Below, in pieces: positions 31,545-43,923 of a DNA stretch of 64,000 nt (positions within the stretch are counted from its first letter, which is position 1; every line of letters starts with the position of its first letter). This DNA is from Stomoxys calcitrans (taxonomy: Eukaryota > Arthropoda > Insecta > Diptera > Muscidae). A program made the translations under genes and the position numbers. The notes beneath the pieces were generated by a model. That model had not been told where the DNA came from and searched no databases. It was given only the letters and a program-made list of their open reading frames with translations. The stretch covers positions 19,963,237 to 20,027,236 of the forward strand of contig NC_081553.1 of assembly GCF_963082655.1 (NCBI RefSeq), given 5' to 3'.

Positions 31545-32125
31545 TTGACCTCACCAGCTCAAACCACTTCAAAGGCTGATATCTACCAAAAGCAGGTTAT
31601 GCTGTCTGTTTGGTGGGATTGGAAGGGTGTGGTATATTTTGAGCTGCTTCCAAGGAACCAAACGATTAATTCGGATGTTTACTGTCAACAATTAGACAAA
31701 TTGAATACAGCCATCAATGAGAAGCGACCAGAATTGGTGTCATATTCCACCAGGACAACGCTAGACCTCACACATCTTTGGTCACTCGCCAAAAACTCAG
31801 TGAGCTTAGCTGGGAACTTTTGATGCATCCACCATATAGCCCTGACCTTGCACCATCAGACTACCATTTATTTCGATCTTTGCAGAACTCCTTAAATGGT
31901 ACAACTTTCGGCAATGATGAGGCTATAAAATCGCACTTGGTTCAGTTTTTTGCAGATAAAGGCCAGAAGTTCTATGAGCGTGGAATACTAAATTTGCCAG
32001 GAAGATGGCAAAAGGTTATCGAACAAAATGCCAATTATATATTTGATTAAAGTTCATTCTAAGTTGTATTAAAAATGCATTTAATTTTTTTTAAAAAATC
32101 CGCAATTACTTTTGGGGCAACCCAA
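31545..32125 (+). pseudogene. DD34D mariner transposase relic, 3' two-thirds only
   Basis: The first frame (31545-31740) has SVWWDWKGVVYFELLP (first catalytic Asp). A frameshift near 31740 moves to the frame with QDNARPHTS (second Asp) and SPDLAPSDYHLF (third Asp). Between the second and third Asp lie 34 residues, the mariner signature. The protein ends ..NYIFD at 32050, then a 3' tail and terminal repeat ACTTTTGGGGCAACCCAA with TA at 32126. The helix-turn-helix N-terminus and left terminal repeat are missing. It is the likely source family of the MITEs in this window. Confidence 0.9.
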
Positions 32126-32254
32126 TATGTATATACATTTAGTGTCGAATCGCTTATTTTTGTTCAATTTCGCAAAAAATTTAACTTTGCCGATAGTATC
32201 GATAGGGAAAGTATCAATTGATTTTCAGACAAAAATACTCTACTATATTAGGCT

Positions 32255-32346
32255 CTTCAGAATCCTTGATCTGTCGCTACTGTGGTATCACAATGGACCT
32301 AAAATTATCTAAGAGAGTCCGTAAAGGACTGCCACTCTTACCTAAC
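32255..32346 (+). repeat. LINE 3' tail remnant
   Basis: GTGGTATCACAATGGACCTA, then GGACTGCCACTCTTACCTAACCT in part, matches the 3' ends at 59615-59692 and 62850-62918, all ending in CCTAA repeats. Confidence 0.6.
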
Positions 32347-32652
32347 CTAACTCAACTGAAGTGAGCTATATACGGCTTTTGGACAACCGTGCCCTATATT
32401 GTTCAGATCGTTCTATATGTTGATAAAGCTGCCATATACATACACCGATTTCCTGATTTAAGTTCTTGGGTCTATAAATGGTGCATTTTTCTGAAATTTG
32501 GTACAATTTCATATCCTTTCCGAATATTGAGAAATTCCGACAATATTTTTATATACAGACAAAATGTTGTTTACCGTCTTGAACAGTGAATTGCATTGGA
32601 CCCCTCGACGTCCGCTGCGTCTTTGGTCCAAATGGGACCATATTTCGATATA

Positions 32653-32882
32653 TTGGGTTGTCCAAAAAGTAATTGCGGATTTTTTAAAAGAAAGTAAATG
32701 CATTTTTAATAAAACATAGAATGAACTTTAATCAAATATACTTTTTTACACTTTTTTTCTAAAGCAAGCTAAAAGTAACAGCTGATAACTGACAGAAGAA
32801 AGAATGCAATTACAGAGTCACAAGCTGTGAAAAAATTTGTCAACGCCGACTATATGAAAAGTCCGCTTTTTGGGCAACCCAA
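32653..32882 (-). mobile_element. Near full-length mariner-derived MITE in a HINE
   Basis: TA-TTGGGTTGTCCAAAAAGTA at the left and CTTTTTGGGCAACCCAA-TA at the right. The inside matches the 14140 copy in reverse. A small deletion near 32870 removed part of the right terminal repeat. The flanks TTTCGATA / TAGCTGCT rejoin to ordinary HINE text. Confidence 0.92.
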
Positions 32883-32975
32883 TAGCTGCTAATGGCTCAT
32901 ATTTGACGCATTTTTCACCGTATAATGAGAAAAGGTTCCAAAGTACGACTCGGCCGAACTTAATGCCTTTTTACT

Positions 32976-33910
32976 TTTTTTAAATTCCTTCACTCTGGAT
33001 CGAATTTAAACAATATGATATTGAGAAGTATCGGCCTTGGCAATTAGCTTAATTCCCCAAATGCTTTTATCCTTATTTTGTAAAATACACCATTGAGTCT
33101 TAAAAAACAAAGTACCCAAGTGACACCTTCGCATGTTCATAATAAATATTGCAATTACCCCAGACTCCAAGAAAAACACAATTTTTAATGCATTCTTGGA
33201 ACACAAATCCATAAAAAATGTGGCAAAAATATTATAGCGCTTGGTGTCAATAGGCCCATACACACATGAACCCGCAACACCTCCAGAATATTAATGATGC
33301 TCAACACCTTCATAGTAATCACCGACATTCTTGTTTAAATGGCTATTCATCTTTTCAAGCAACACCTTTGATAAGCAACATATTTTGGTGCAAATCAAGC
33401 CAAGCAACCGACATAACATACAAGGCATGCAGATGTTGTTAAGAAAATGAAACCAAAAAAAAAAAAAAAACCAAAAGTCACTTGCTTATGGTTAACACGT
33501 TGGGGTTGTTAAAAACTTTATGGGATTATAAATAAAAAAAAACAAACACCAAATTTGTAGGAATATAAACAAAAATTTCAATGTCATTCGCATTTTATTC
33601 ACTTGGTTGGTCTACACCACAAATATGGTCATGCCCCACCACAAACTAAGCTTGTGTGGGCTCTTATATGAAATTAAATAAAATTTTATTATTACGTGAA
33701 CAGTGTTGAGGTTTTGAGGCGATGAATGCAGTTGTCTAATAATGTCACAAGTCAATTAAAGTTTATCAATCATTGGAGAACAAAAAAAATGGCAAACATT
33801 TTGATAGGAAACTACAATTTTGGAGAATATCAAGCATAAGTTAAACTATAATGAAAATATTATTTTGAAATAAAGTTTAAGTATTTAATTAAAAAAAAAG
33901 TAAATAAATA
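32976..33910. other. Low-repeat AT-rich DNA
   Basis: No gene, splice structure or repeat family recognised. It contains A-runs near 33460 and 33890. Confidence 0.45.
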
Positions 33911-35485
33911 AATACCATAGCAGCTATATCGAAATATGTTCCGACTTCGGACAATAAACGCGCCTTTTATGGGCCCTTAATACAACTCACTGTCCCCAAT
34001 TTCGGCGACATCGGACAATAAATGCGCCTTTTATGGACCCAAAACCTTAAATCGAGAGATCGGTCTATATGACAGCTATATCTAAATCTGGACCGATCTG
34101 TGCCATATTGCAGAAGTATGTCGAGGGGCTTAACTGAACTCACTGTCCCAAATTTCGGCGACATCGGACAATAAATGCGCCTTTTATGGACCCAAAACCT
34201 TAAATCGAAAGATCGGTCTATATGACAGCTATATCCAAATCTGGACCGATCTGTGCCATATTTCAGAAGTATGTCGAGGGGCTTAACTTAACTCACTGTC
34301 CCAAATTTCAGATACATCGGACAATAAATGCGCCTTTTATGGGCCCAAAACCTTAAATCGAGAGATCAGTCTATATGGCAGCTATATCCAAATCTGGACC
34401 GATCTGTGCCATATTGCAGAAGTATGTCGAGGGGCTTAACTTAACTCACTGTCCCAAATTTCGGAGACATCAGACAAGTAATGCGCCTCTTATGGCCCAA
34501 AAACCTTAAGTCGAGAGATCGGTCTATATGGCAGCTATATCCAAATCTGTACCGATCTGTGCCATATTGCAGAAGTATGTCGAGGTACTTAACTTAACTC
34601 ACTGCCCCAAATTTCGACGACATCGGACAAGTAATGCGCCTTTTATAGGCCCAAAACTTTAAATCGAGAGATCGGTCTATATGGCAGCTATATCCAAATC
34701 TGGACCGATCTGTGTCATATTAAAGAAGTATGTCCAGGGGCTTTACCTAACTCACTGTCCCAAATTTCGGCGACATCGGGCAATAAGTGCGCCTTTTATG
34801 AGTCCAACACCTTAAATCGAGTGATCGGTCTATATGGCAGCTATATCCAAATCTGGACCGATCTGTGCCATATTAAAGAAGTATGTCAAGGGGCTTCACC
34901 TAACTCATTGTTCCAAATTTCGACGACATCGGGCAATAAATGCGCCTTTTATGAGCCCAAAACCTTAAATCGAGTGATCGGTCCATATGCCAGCTACATC
35001 CAATTCTGGACCGATCTGTGTCATATTGCAGAAGTATGTCGAGGGGCTTCACTTAACTCACTGCCCCCAATTTCGGCGACATCGGACAAGTAATGCGCCT
35101 TTTGTGGGTCCAAAACTTTAAATCGGGAGATCGGTCCATATGGCAACTACATCCAATTCTGGACTGATTGGCCAAATTATAGAAGAATATCGATGGGCCC
35201 AACACAACTCACTGTCCCGAATTTCAGCTAAATCGGATAATAAATGTGGCTTTTATGGACCTTAGAACCTAAATCGGCGGGTCGGTTTATATGGCAGCTA
35301 TATCCAAATCTGGACCAATCTGGGTCAAATTGAAGAAGGATGTGGAGGGGTTTAACACAACTCACTGTCCCAAATTTCAGCCAAATAGGGTATCGGATCG
35401 GTCTATATGGGGGCTATATCAAGATATAGTCCGATATAGCCCATCTTCGAACTGAACCTGCTTATGGACAAGACTGTAGCTTGAT
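33911..35485 (+). repeat. HINE type B array, about nine 153 bp units
   Basis: GACCGAT in the context AATCTGGACCGAT recurs at 34091, 34244, 34397, 34550, 34703, 34856, 35009 and 35162, exactly 153 bp apart, then at 35313. The palindromic end is missing at the left. At the right the copy is cut after GACAAGACTGTAGCTTGAT, before the GTCY tract. Confidence 0.85.
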
Positions 35486-37070
35486 CCTCCCCCTTACCCC
35501 AAAAGTACCATGCAAAAATAAAAGTGTACCGATCAGGACAATATGGGATTGAAATGAAAGGAATTCAGGAGTAAAGTACGAATTTCATATTAAAAATTTA
35601 ATCCAAATAATTGGGAGCCGCCCCAACCCCAAAACCCCATAAAATAGGTTTATTGGACGAGCATTACAATATGGGACTTAATTTAAAGGTATTCGGGACT
35701 AGATTACGAATATAGTCAGGTAAGAGGGATATGCTTTATAATTTGTTGATATCGGAAGGGGACGGACCCTCCCTCGTTATCACAAAAATTCCACTCAAAA
35801 TCACAAGTGGACCTATAAAGACAATATGGGTAGCAAATGAAAGGCCTTGAGGAGTAGAATGCGAATATGGTATTAAAAATTGGTTTCAAGTAACCAAGAA
35901 GTCGCCATAACCCCAAAATGTCTAAAAGCAGACAAATTGAACGTTCATATCAATATGGGGCTTAAATGAAAGATATTTAGGAGTAGAATACGAATTTGGC
36001 TTACAAAATCAGATCAAAGTATAGGGAGTCATCCCACCCTCCAAAAACGCCCCAAGTGGGCATATGAACCCATCGTGACAATATGGGACGCGGTTTGTTT
36101 GTTTGTTCCATAGAATTAAAAATGGCTGAATAGATTTTCTTAAAACTTTCACAGATTGTGTAGGTTGGTCTGGAAGGAAACATAGGCTACATAATTTATT
36201 TATCGGATGGTGGCGGACCCTCCCACTTACCCCAAAAACGCCAAACAAATCTAAAAGTGGATTGCTAGGCACTATGCGGGACTAGAAAACGAATATGGCA
36301 TTAAAATTTGAGTCTAAGAAACCCCCCCACCCCCAACCCCAAAACTTCTCTAAACAGATATATTTGACATTAATGTCAATATGAGACTCAAATGAAAAGT
36401 ATTCGGTAGTAGATTACAAATATGGCCTAAAAAATTAGGTCTAGGTAATGGGAGGTCGCCCCACCTCCAAATGAGCATATTAGCCGATCACGGCTGTATG
36501 GGACTCAAATGGAAGGTATTTGAGAGTAGATTAAGAATATGACATTAAAATTTCCGTTCGAGTCTAGATGGCGCTTTTCCTCCTAAAACACGTCAAATAG
36601 GTAAATTGACCTATTAAGACAATATGGGTGTCAAATGTAAGATATTTGAGAGTAGAAAACGAATTTAATATCCATTTTTTTAACGATGTGTTTGAGGGTA
36701 CGCCCTAAACTGAACCTTATTTCCGACTATGGCAATATGGAGCTCAAATCAACGGTATTTGGAAGTAGAGAACGAATTTGATATTCACTTTTCTGGCCAA
36801 TCGGTTCATATTTACCAACCATGGTAATATGGGGTTAAAGGAATTTGGGACTGGAGCACGAATTTGATATTCATATTTGAGTCGAATTGATACTCATACT
36901 TTTTGGTAAATTTACACTTATTTTCGAGTCAAAGACCCTGGGGTCCACCCTACACTGAAACAGAACTTTTTTACCGATGATGCATTTATGGGGCTTATAT
37001 AAAATCGATTTGAAAGTAGAGCACGAATCTTATGTTTACTAAAATTAGACTGGGTAGAGTTTTAAACACT
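35486..37070 (+). repeat. Family H interspersed and tandem repeat, second copy
   Basis: Loose units carry GACAATATGGGA, AAATGAAAGGTATTCGG and AGTAGAATACGAATATGG every 110-170 bp, with the block GTTTGTTTGTTTGTTCCATA and TTGTGTAGGTTGGTCTGGAA at 36090-36170 shared with 11170-11265. No coding potential was recognised. Confidence 0.6.
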
Positions 37071-38009
37071 CCCCATAGTGCATAGCCTAGCCAATGTATT
37101 TGCTTAATGTTTCTTTACTCCTTCTATGGTGGAGTTTGTTTAATATGTCTACAAACTGTTTTTCTTTTTTTTCTCCTCTAACGTGTGTGTGACATTGGGC
37201 CTAATTGTGGTTAATGCTTTCAAAAATATTTGCCAACAGCCATTTACCACAAAATTAACCTTAAAGCTTAGAGCTCAGTGTAATGCTCCAATTGGCAGCA
37301 GAAATTGTTACTCGTTGGGTCATTAAATTCAGTCACTTTTTGTTAAAAATACCAAGTTTTGCTATAAATTTCACCTATTGTTCTGTTGCCATTGGCAAGC
37401 TCTGTATAGCATAGTTTTGACAAAACCGCAAATATTCTTTTCTTAGCATTCCTAAGATAAATGGTAAAAAAATCTTTGCCATATGACTGAGCGTATCAAG
37501 TTACTTGGTGTTAGTGTTGCTAATACTTAAAAAGTGGACAAAGCATCAATCGAATTAGGTGCTAATCACTATATCAAATGGGATTTTAAAGATAAATATA
37601 TTTTTTATAGTTCAAGAGAACAATGCCTTTCATACTGGATTTTACAAAAAATTGCAAATTGGGTGTAAATAAATGGAAAATAATTATAAAATTAAATCAA
37701 ATCAATCAAAACCATTAACTGCGAGTGGGTAGAAAAATATCCAAGAACAGAGCTGTCTTAGAAAAATTATAGCTCGAGTTAGGAAATAGGTATACTAATG
37801 AAATTTGAACTGGCATAAAGTGGACGAGTGAAACTAATTAAAAAAAAAATTCCCTCATATAAAGTCATGAGAGACAGTTGGCTTCTCGAAAATTGGAATT
37901 TTTTTATCCAAAAAATTCAAACATAAAATTTTTTAAAACTTCTTAGGAAAGAAATTTCCGGCAACAGTTTTAATTACTTGTTTAATTTAATGGTTTCTAT
38001 ATTAAAACC
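37071..38009. other. Low-repeat AT-rich DNA
   Basis: No gene or family recognised. A (GT)4 run lies near 37183. Confidence 0.45.
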
Positions 38010-40048
38010 AGTAAGAAAGGGCAAAAGTCGGGCGGTGCCTACTTTATACTACCCTGCACCTACCCCATAAGTACAAAGTGGGAGGTATATCTTATTCTGA
38101 GCCAATTTTGATGGACCTCGGCGGAGGTTTTCAGATGGGTTATTAAGCAATCCGTATCAAATTTCGAGCAAATATTTTCAAACTGTAATAAATATGGTTG
38201 ACAAATCACATCATTATTGCAAATTACCCAAAATCTGACGAACATCTATTTGGGAGCTCCATCTAAATCTGATCCGATTTTGACCAAACTTGTTAAATAT
38301 GTGGTAGGCATTGAGGAAATCGTTGTGCAAAATTTTGGCAATATTGCATTGGCAGTGGCTCTGGAAGTGAAAATCGGGCGATAAACATATATGACAGCTA
38401 TATCTAAATCTGAACCGATTTATATGAAATTCACCAGTAATATTAAAAGTCATAAGAAAATCTTTCCTGCGAAATTTCGAGAGAATCGATTAACAAATGA
38501 GCACTTTATTGCAATATTTCTCAAAATCTGACCAACATATATGGGGAGCTACGTCTAAATCTGATCCGATTATGACCAAACTTATTAGATATTGTGGAAG
38601 TTGTCAAGGACAGCGTTGTACAAAATTTTGGCAATATTGGTCAATAAATGCGCTAGCAGTGGCTCTAGAAGTGAAAATCGGGCGATAAACATATATGACA
38701 ACTACATCTAAATCTGAACCGATTTCTATGAAATTCACAAGCAATATAAAGGGTCATAAGAAAATCCTTCCTACCAAATTTCGAAAGAATGGGTTAACAA
38801 ATGAGCACTCTATTGCAATATTTCTCAAAATCGGACAAACATATATATGGGAGCTATATCGAAATCTGAACCGATGTCGACCAAACTAAATAAACATTGT
38901 GGAAGTCCTCGAAGAAATCGTTTTACAAAATTTTGGGAAGATTGGTCAATAAATGCGCTGGCAGTGCCCATAGAAGTGAAAATCGGGCGATAAACATATA
39001 TGACAACTATATCTAAATCAGAACCGATTTCTATGAAATTCACAAGTAATATCAAGAGTCATAAGAAATTCCTTCCTGCCAAATTTCGAAACAATCGGTT
39101 AACAAATGAGCAATCTATTGCAATACTTCTCAAAATCGGACGAACATATAAATGGGAGCTATATCGAAATCTGACCCGATGTCGACCAAACTAAATAGAA
39201 ATTGTGGAAGTCCTCGGAGAAAGCGTTGTACAAAATTTTGGAAAGATTGGTCAATAAATGCGCTTGCAGTGGCCATAGAAGTGAAAACCGGGCGATATAC
39301 ATACATGACAGCTATATCTAAATCTGAACCGATTTCTATGAAATTCACAAGCAATATCAAGAGTCATAGGAAAATCCTTCCTGCCAAATTTCGAAAGAAT
39401 CGGTTAACAAATGAGCTCTCTATTGCAATATTTCTCAAAACCGGACAAACATATATATGGGAGCTATATCCAAATCTGAACCGATGTCGACCAAACTAAA
39501 AAGACATTGTGGAAGTCCTCGAAGAAAGCGTTGTCCAAAGTTTTGGGAAGATTGGTCAATAAATGGGGGTGCAGTAGATCTAGGTGTTAAAACGGGCGAT
39601 ATATATATAATAGACAGCTATATATAAATTTGAACCGATTTCTATAAAATTCACCAGTAATATTAAAAGTCAAGAGAAAAACCTCATGCCAAATTTTACG
39701 AGAATCGGTTAACAAATGACCATTTTATTGCATTTTAACTGAAAATCGGACGAACATATATATGGGAGCTATATCCAAATCTGAACCGATTTTCTTCCAA
39801 TTTCAATAGGCTATGTCTCTAGGCAGAAAATCATGTCTGTACCAAATTTCAAGACGATCGGATGAAAATTGCGACCAGTAATTTGTGCACAAACTAACAT
39901 GGACAGACAGACAGACACAGCTAACTCGAATCAGAAAGTGATTCTGAGTTCATCGGTATATTTATCAATGGGTCTATCTCTCTTTCTTATGGGTGTAACA
40001 AACAAATTCAATAAGTTATAACACCCTGAACCACAATAGTGGTTCAGC
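38010..40048 (+). repeat. HINE type D, alternating 153/152 bp units
   Basis: Starts CCAGTAAGAAAGGGCAAAAG with TACCCTGCACCTACCC. Two alternating half-units, one with ATATGGGAGCTATATC and one with ATGACAGCTATATCTAAATC, are spaced 153, 152, 153 and 152 bp (38854, 39007, 39159, 39312, 39464), a 305 bp dimer. The tail has GACAGACAGACACAGCTAAC, AATCAGAAAGTGATTCTGAG and a perfect hairpin CTGAACCAC-aata-GTGGTTCAG at 40026-40047. The tail differs from types A-C, so it may be a related but separate family. Confidence 0.75.
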
Positions 40049-40131
40049 AGGTGCGATTTTATGTCAGCAGGCGCGATTTTATAGTTTTAAAACAAAAATT
40101 AAAAAAAAAAAATTTAAACAAAAATTATGTT

Positions 40132-40975
40132 AGAACAAGTAAAAAGGCATTCGATACCCACCACCTCGGGTATATACGTAAACCACCTTTCGTCAAAATC
40201 CGACGAAAAATGCATATCTTATGCCCCATAGCAGCTATATCGAAATATGTTTCTATATTCAAATCTGGACCGATCTGGGTCAAAAATATCGAAGGGCCTA
40301 ACACAACTCACTGTCCCAAATTTTGGCAAAATCGGACAATAAATGCGCCTTTTATGGGCGCAAGACCTTAAATCGAAAGATCGGTCTATATGGCAGCTAT
40401 ATCCAAATCTGTACCAATCTGGGCCAAATTGAAGAAAGATGTCGAGTGGCCTAACTGAACTCACTGGCCCAAATTTCAGCAACATCCGATAATAAATGTG
40501 GCTTTTATGGGCCTAAGACCCTAAATCAGCGGTTGGTCTATATAACAGCTATATCCAAATCTGGATCGAACTGGCCCAAATTGGAGAAGGATGTCGAAGG
40601 GCCTAACACAACTCTCTGTCCCAAATTTCAGCAAAATCGGATAATAAATGTTGCTTTTATGGGCCTAAGACCCTAAATCGGTGGATTGGTCTATATGGGG
40701 GCTATATCAAGATATAATCCGATATAGCCCATCTTCGAACTTAACCTGCTTATGGAAAAAAAGAATCTGTGCAAAGTTTCAGCTCAATATCTCTATTTTT
40801 TTTCAAGACTGTAGCGTGATATCAACAGACAGACGGACATGGTTAGATCGTCTTAGATTTTTACGCTGATCAAGAAAATAAATACTTTATAGGATCGGAA
40901 ATGGATATTTCGATGTGTTGCAAATGGAATGACAAAATGAATATACCCCCATCCTTCGGTGGTGGGTATGAAATT
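40132..40975 (+). repeat. HINE type B, compact and nearly complete
   Basis: AGAACAAGTAAAAAGGCATT leads directly to TACCCACCACCTCGGGTAT with the palindrome deleted. About three core units follow, then CAACAGACAGACGGACATGG, AAGAAAATAAATACTTTATA and the hairpin end ATCCTTCGGTGGTGGGTATG. Confidence 0.8.
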
Positions 40976-41049
40976 TAAAAAAAAATATTAATTCTATATA
41001 GATGCTCAAAACACTGAATACATGAAATTTCATCGAAATCGGACAAGGC

Positions 41050-41292
41050 AATTGAGGGCCGATCGCCGCGGAAACAGCGTAGCCATTGGTTATTTAAAGG
41101 CGCTAATAACCCGCCTTGTCATATCGAGCATCATAGACACTCAGTATTTGTACAAGAGCCGATGCCACCCGGCCTCTCACTTGAGGACGCGCCCGGTAGA
41201 TCGCAGCTAAACTACTCGTGACAACAATGAACACCACACAGATGGAACCTCAATGTTCCAGCCTGTATGGTCCTCACAGCTATCCCGTGCCG
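41050..41292 (-). repeat. Inverted-repeat family J, copy 1
   Basis: Reverse complement of part of 43059-43391: shared blocks include GGCACGGGATAGCTGT, TGTGTGGTGTTCATTG, ATGATGCTCGATATGACAA and CGGCGATCGG on the minus strand. It lacks about 85 bp present in copy 2. It has a higher GC content than its surroundings. The family is unknown to me. Confidence 0.7.
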
Positions 41293-41960
41293 GGTATGGT
41301 TCATAATCTGATATAGCTCCCCTATAGACGGATCTCCCAATTTTATTCTGCAGCCTCCATAGGGCGCAATTCTTATCCGATTAGACTGAAATTTTGAAAA
41401 GCTATACCAAGAAATCTTTAGAAAAAAGGTTATTTTAAATAAAATCTAATTATACCCTCCACCATAGGATGGGGGTATACTAATTTCGTCATTCTGTTTG
41501 TAACCCCCAGAAATATTCGTCTGAGACCCCATAAATCAAATATATATTCTTGATCGTTATGACATTTTAAGGCGATCTAGCCATGTCCGTCCGTCTATCT
41601 GTCGTTAACTTTCGAAGGAGTAAAGCTAGCCGCACATATACTTCTTATAAGTATAGGTCAGTTGGGATTTTAAATGGTTCATATCGATCCATGTTTTGAT
41701 ATAGCTGCCATATAAACCCATCTTGAATCTAGACATCTTGAGCCACTAGAGGGCGCAATTCTTATCCGATTTGGCTGAAATGTGGCATGAGGTGTTTTCT
41801 TATGATTTTCGCTGGTTGAAATCGGTCCATAATCCGATATAGCTGTCATATATACCGATCTGGGGTCTTGATTATCAGATTTGGCTGAAGTTTTGTACAA
41901 CGGCTTCTCCCATGACCTTCAACATACGTGTCAAATATGGTCTCTAGCCCCAATGACTTC
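41293..41960 (-). repeat. HINE type A, rearranged
   Basis: A core fragment at 41293-41400, then a full hairpin end (ATACCCTCCACCATAGGATG) at 41453, ATATATATTCTTGATCG, CGATCTAGCCATGTCCGTCC and core units to about 41960. The palindromic end is missing. Confidence 0.7.
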
Positions 41961-42007
41961 TACTATGGGCTCCAATATTCAATTCAATCATATCAAACTT
42001 TATTGAA

Positions 42008-42880
42008 AAATATAGGGTTTTTCAATAAGAGCGATAAAAAAATATATTTTTTAGTAAAACAAAAAAGTTTGTGCATATCATTGAAATTCTTCATTTCTGT
42101 GAATGTACGTTGGATGCCCTTATGTATGGAACTCGATTTATTCTGCATGGGCATCACGGGCACGATTGCAAAAGTCCAGACGCTACGACGGCAGATACTG
42201 CTGCAATTTCGAGATCGATATTCGTACGAAGTTCATCAATCGTCGCTGGTTTGTTGGCATAGACCATAGACTTGACGTAGCTCAGAAAATAGTCTCGCGG
42301 CTTTGAATCGCAAGACCAAGGTGGCCAATCGAATGGACCATTTCGTGAGATAACACGTTCTCCAAACTTGGTTTCCAATAAATTGATTGTGGCACTCGCC
42401 GTGTGGCTTGTGGCTCCGTTCTGTTTGAACCATATGTCCTCCAAGTCCATATCATCCAATTGGGGCCAATAATATTCTGTTATCATTGAACGGTATCTAT
42501 TCCCATTCACAGTAACGTGCTGGTCTTGTTCATCACGGAAGAAGTACAGCCCAATGACATAGCCGACCCATAATCCACACCAAACCCAAAATTTTTTTGG
42601 GGATGCATTGATGACTCATGGAGTACGTGAGGATTGGTGCCAGAACAATAACCCATATTTTGCTTATGGACAAAGCCATTCAGCCAGGAATGAGCTTTGG
42701 ACTCCGAATATCGGTAGTAAATTTTGATAATTTCGTCTTGTTCTTGGCTTGTATGTCTTTCCATCATGAAATGGAAAACCTTACGAAGGAGAAATGTCAA
42801 AAGAGTGGCAAAAAGTATGACGTCGTTTGCTGTCCCTATCGATCTACTTTTGTAGCGTCCCTTTTCTAGGAAGGGGAATC
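42008..42880 (-). pseudogene. Tc1/mariner DD41D-like transposase relic
   Basis: Minus-strand frames read WLNGFVHKQN (about 42690), then FFRDEQDQHVTVNGNRYRSM across a frame change near 42510, then KQNGATSHT and RDYFL. The residue of the second catalytic Asp is Asn (QNGATSHT instead of QDGATSHT). 41 residues separate it from the third Asp in RDYFL, which fits DD41D-type elements. The first-Asp region (expected SDEAHFWLNG) reads SKAHSWLNG. A TIR-like AGGGTTTTTCAATAAGAGC lies at 42013. The gene is dead, with at least one frameshift. Confidence 0.82.
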
Positions 42881-43058
42881 GAGTATCAGAAGTAAGGAGC
42901 TTAATACGAGTTTGTTGCTTAAGTGTTTTGTTTTATTTCGATTTATTGATTTCGTTGCTATATTTGAAAATTAGTTTAGTTCTCGAAGAAAAGTCCTAGT
43001 GTACGCTTTACAGGATGAAACTCCTTTTAAAAATTATAACAACTACTACTAACATTTT

Positions 43059-43391
43059 CCACGGCACGGGATAGCTGTAAGCACCACACAGGCTGGTGCA
43101 TTGAGCTCCAATCTGTGTGGTGTTCATTGCTGTCACGAGAAGCCTAGCTGCGAGCGTCTACAGGTTGCGGATGGTGGAATGCTCCATACGGAATAGCTGC
43201 AACGGCAGTCGCGGACAATCAGTGGTATCGAGCGGAGAGTCTCAGTGAGAGGTCGGGCGGCACCGGCTCTTGCTCAAATACTGAGTGCCAATGATGCTCG
43301 ATATGACAACGCGAGTTATTGACGCCTTTAACTAACTAATGGCCACACTCTTCCTGCGGCGATCGGTCCTTTGGACCGGAAGCTTGATGAG
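43059..43391 (+). repeat. Inverted-repeat family J, copy 2
   Basis: GGCACGGGATAGCTGTAAGC to CGGCGATCGGTCCTTTGG, opposite in orientation to 41050-41292, so the two face each other across the DD41D relic. About 85 extra bp occur after GCTGCGAGCGTC. Confidence 0.7.
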
Positions 43392-43745
43392 GATCCCCAT
43401 CTCCACATAAAAAAGATGGCTATAACAACAAAATTTTTCCAAGATTTAATTTTAAACTCCAAATGACATTAGGTAGACAATTTATATTTTGCTCTTATAT
43501 CATGGAATGGTAACTTCCAACACTGTTTTTTATTCCACTACACGATGGGTGTATTTCGTTTTGTACGTGTTAACGTATTTAGCATTTTATTGAAATAAAA
43601 TTTAAATTTCATTTGATACAGATAACTGTACTCAACCAAATGCGTTAACAATTGTACCATCTAATGATGTTAAAATTTCCAGTAACAATTGTAATGCTAC
43701 ATTTTAAGTTGAATGCAATCAGAGCACAATGGGACGTAGTGTCAA
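43392..43745. other. Unassigned DNA
   Basis: AT-rich; no family recognised before the HINE that starts at 43746. Confidence 0.4.
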
Positions 43746-43923
43746 TAGGCAAAAAAGGCATTAAGTTCGGCCGGGCCCAACTTTGGATACACACTATCTC
43801 GGGTACATATGAATATTCGTTGAAAAATTCACAATTCTGAACCTATTGCTGATATATCAGGTAATTTCGGCAACATTTAGTAATTAAAGAGTCTTCATAG
43901 GTTCAAGATCCCAAATATTTATA
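43746..43923 (+). repeat. HINE start, split from its continuation
   Basis: AGGCAAAAAAGGCATTAAG, the palindrome TTCGGCCGGGCCCAA and ACACACTATCTCGGGTACAT mark a plus-strand start. Core text stops at about 43923. Similar core text appears again at 45657-45760, suggesting interruption by the foldback element between them. Confidence 0.6.

Larger units (their letters stand above)
31330..32975 (-). repeat. HINE type B, broken by mariner and MITE insertions
   Basis: Left part 31330-31430 has GAATTCGCTGAAATTTGGCA. More core text is at 32350-32652 (GCTGCCATATACATACACCG), and the right end at 32884-32975 has CTCGGCCGAACTTAATGCC and TTTTTACTTTTTT. The gaps are filled by the mariner relic (to 32125), a LINE 3' tail (to 32346) and the MITE at 32653-32882. 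Treating these pieces as one original copy is inference. Confidence 0.6.
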
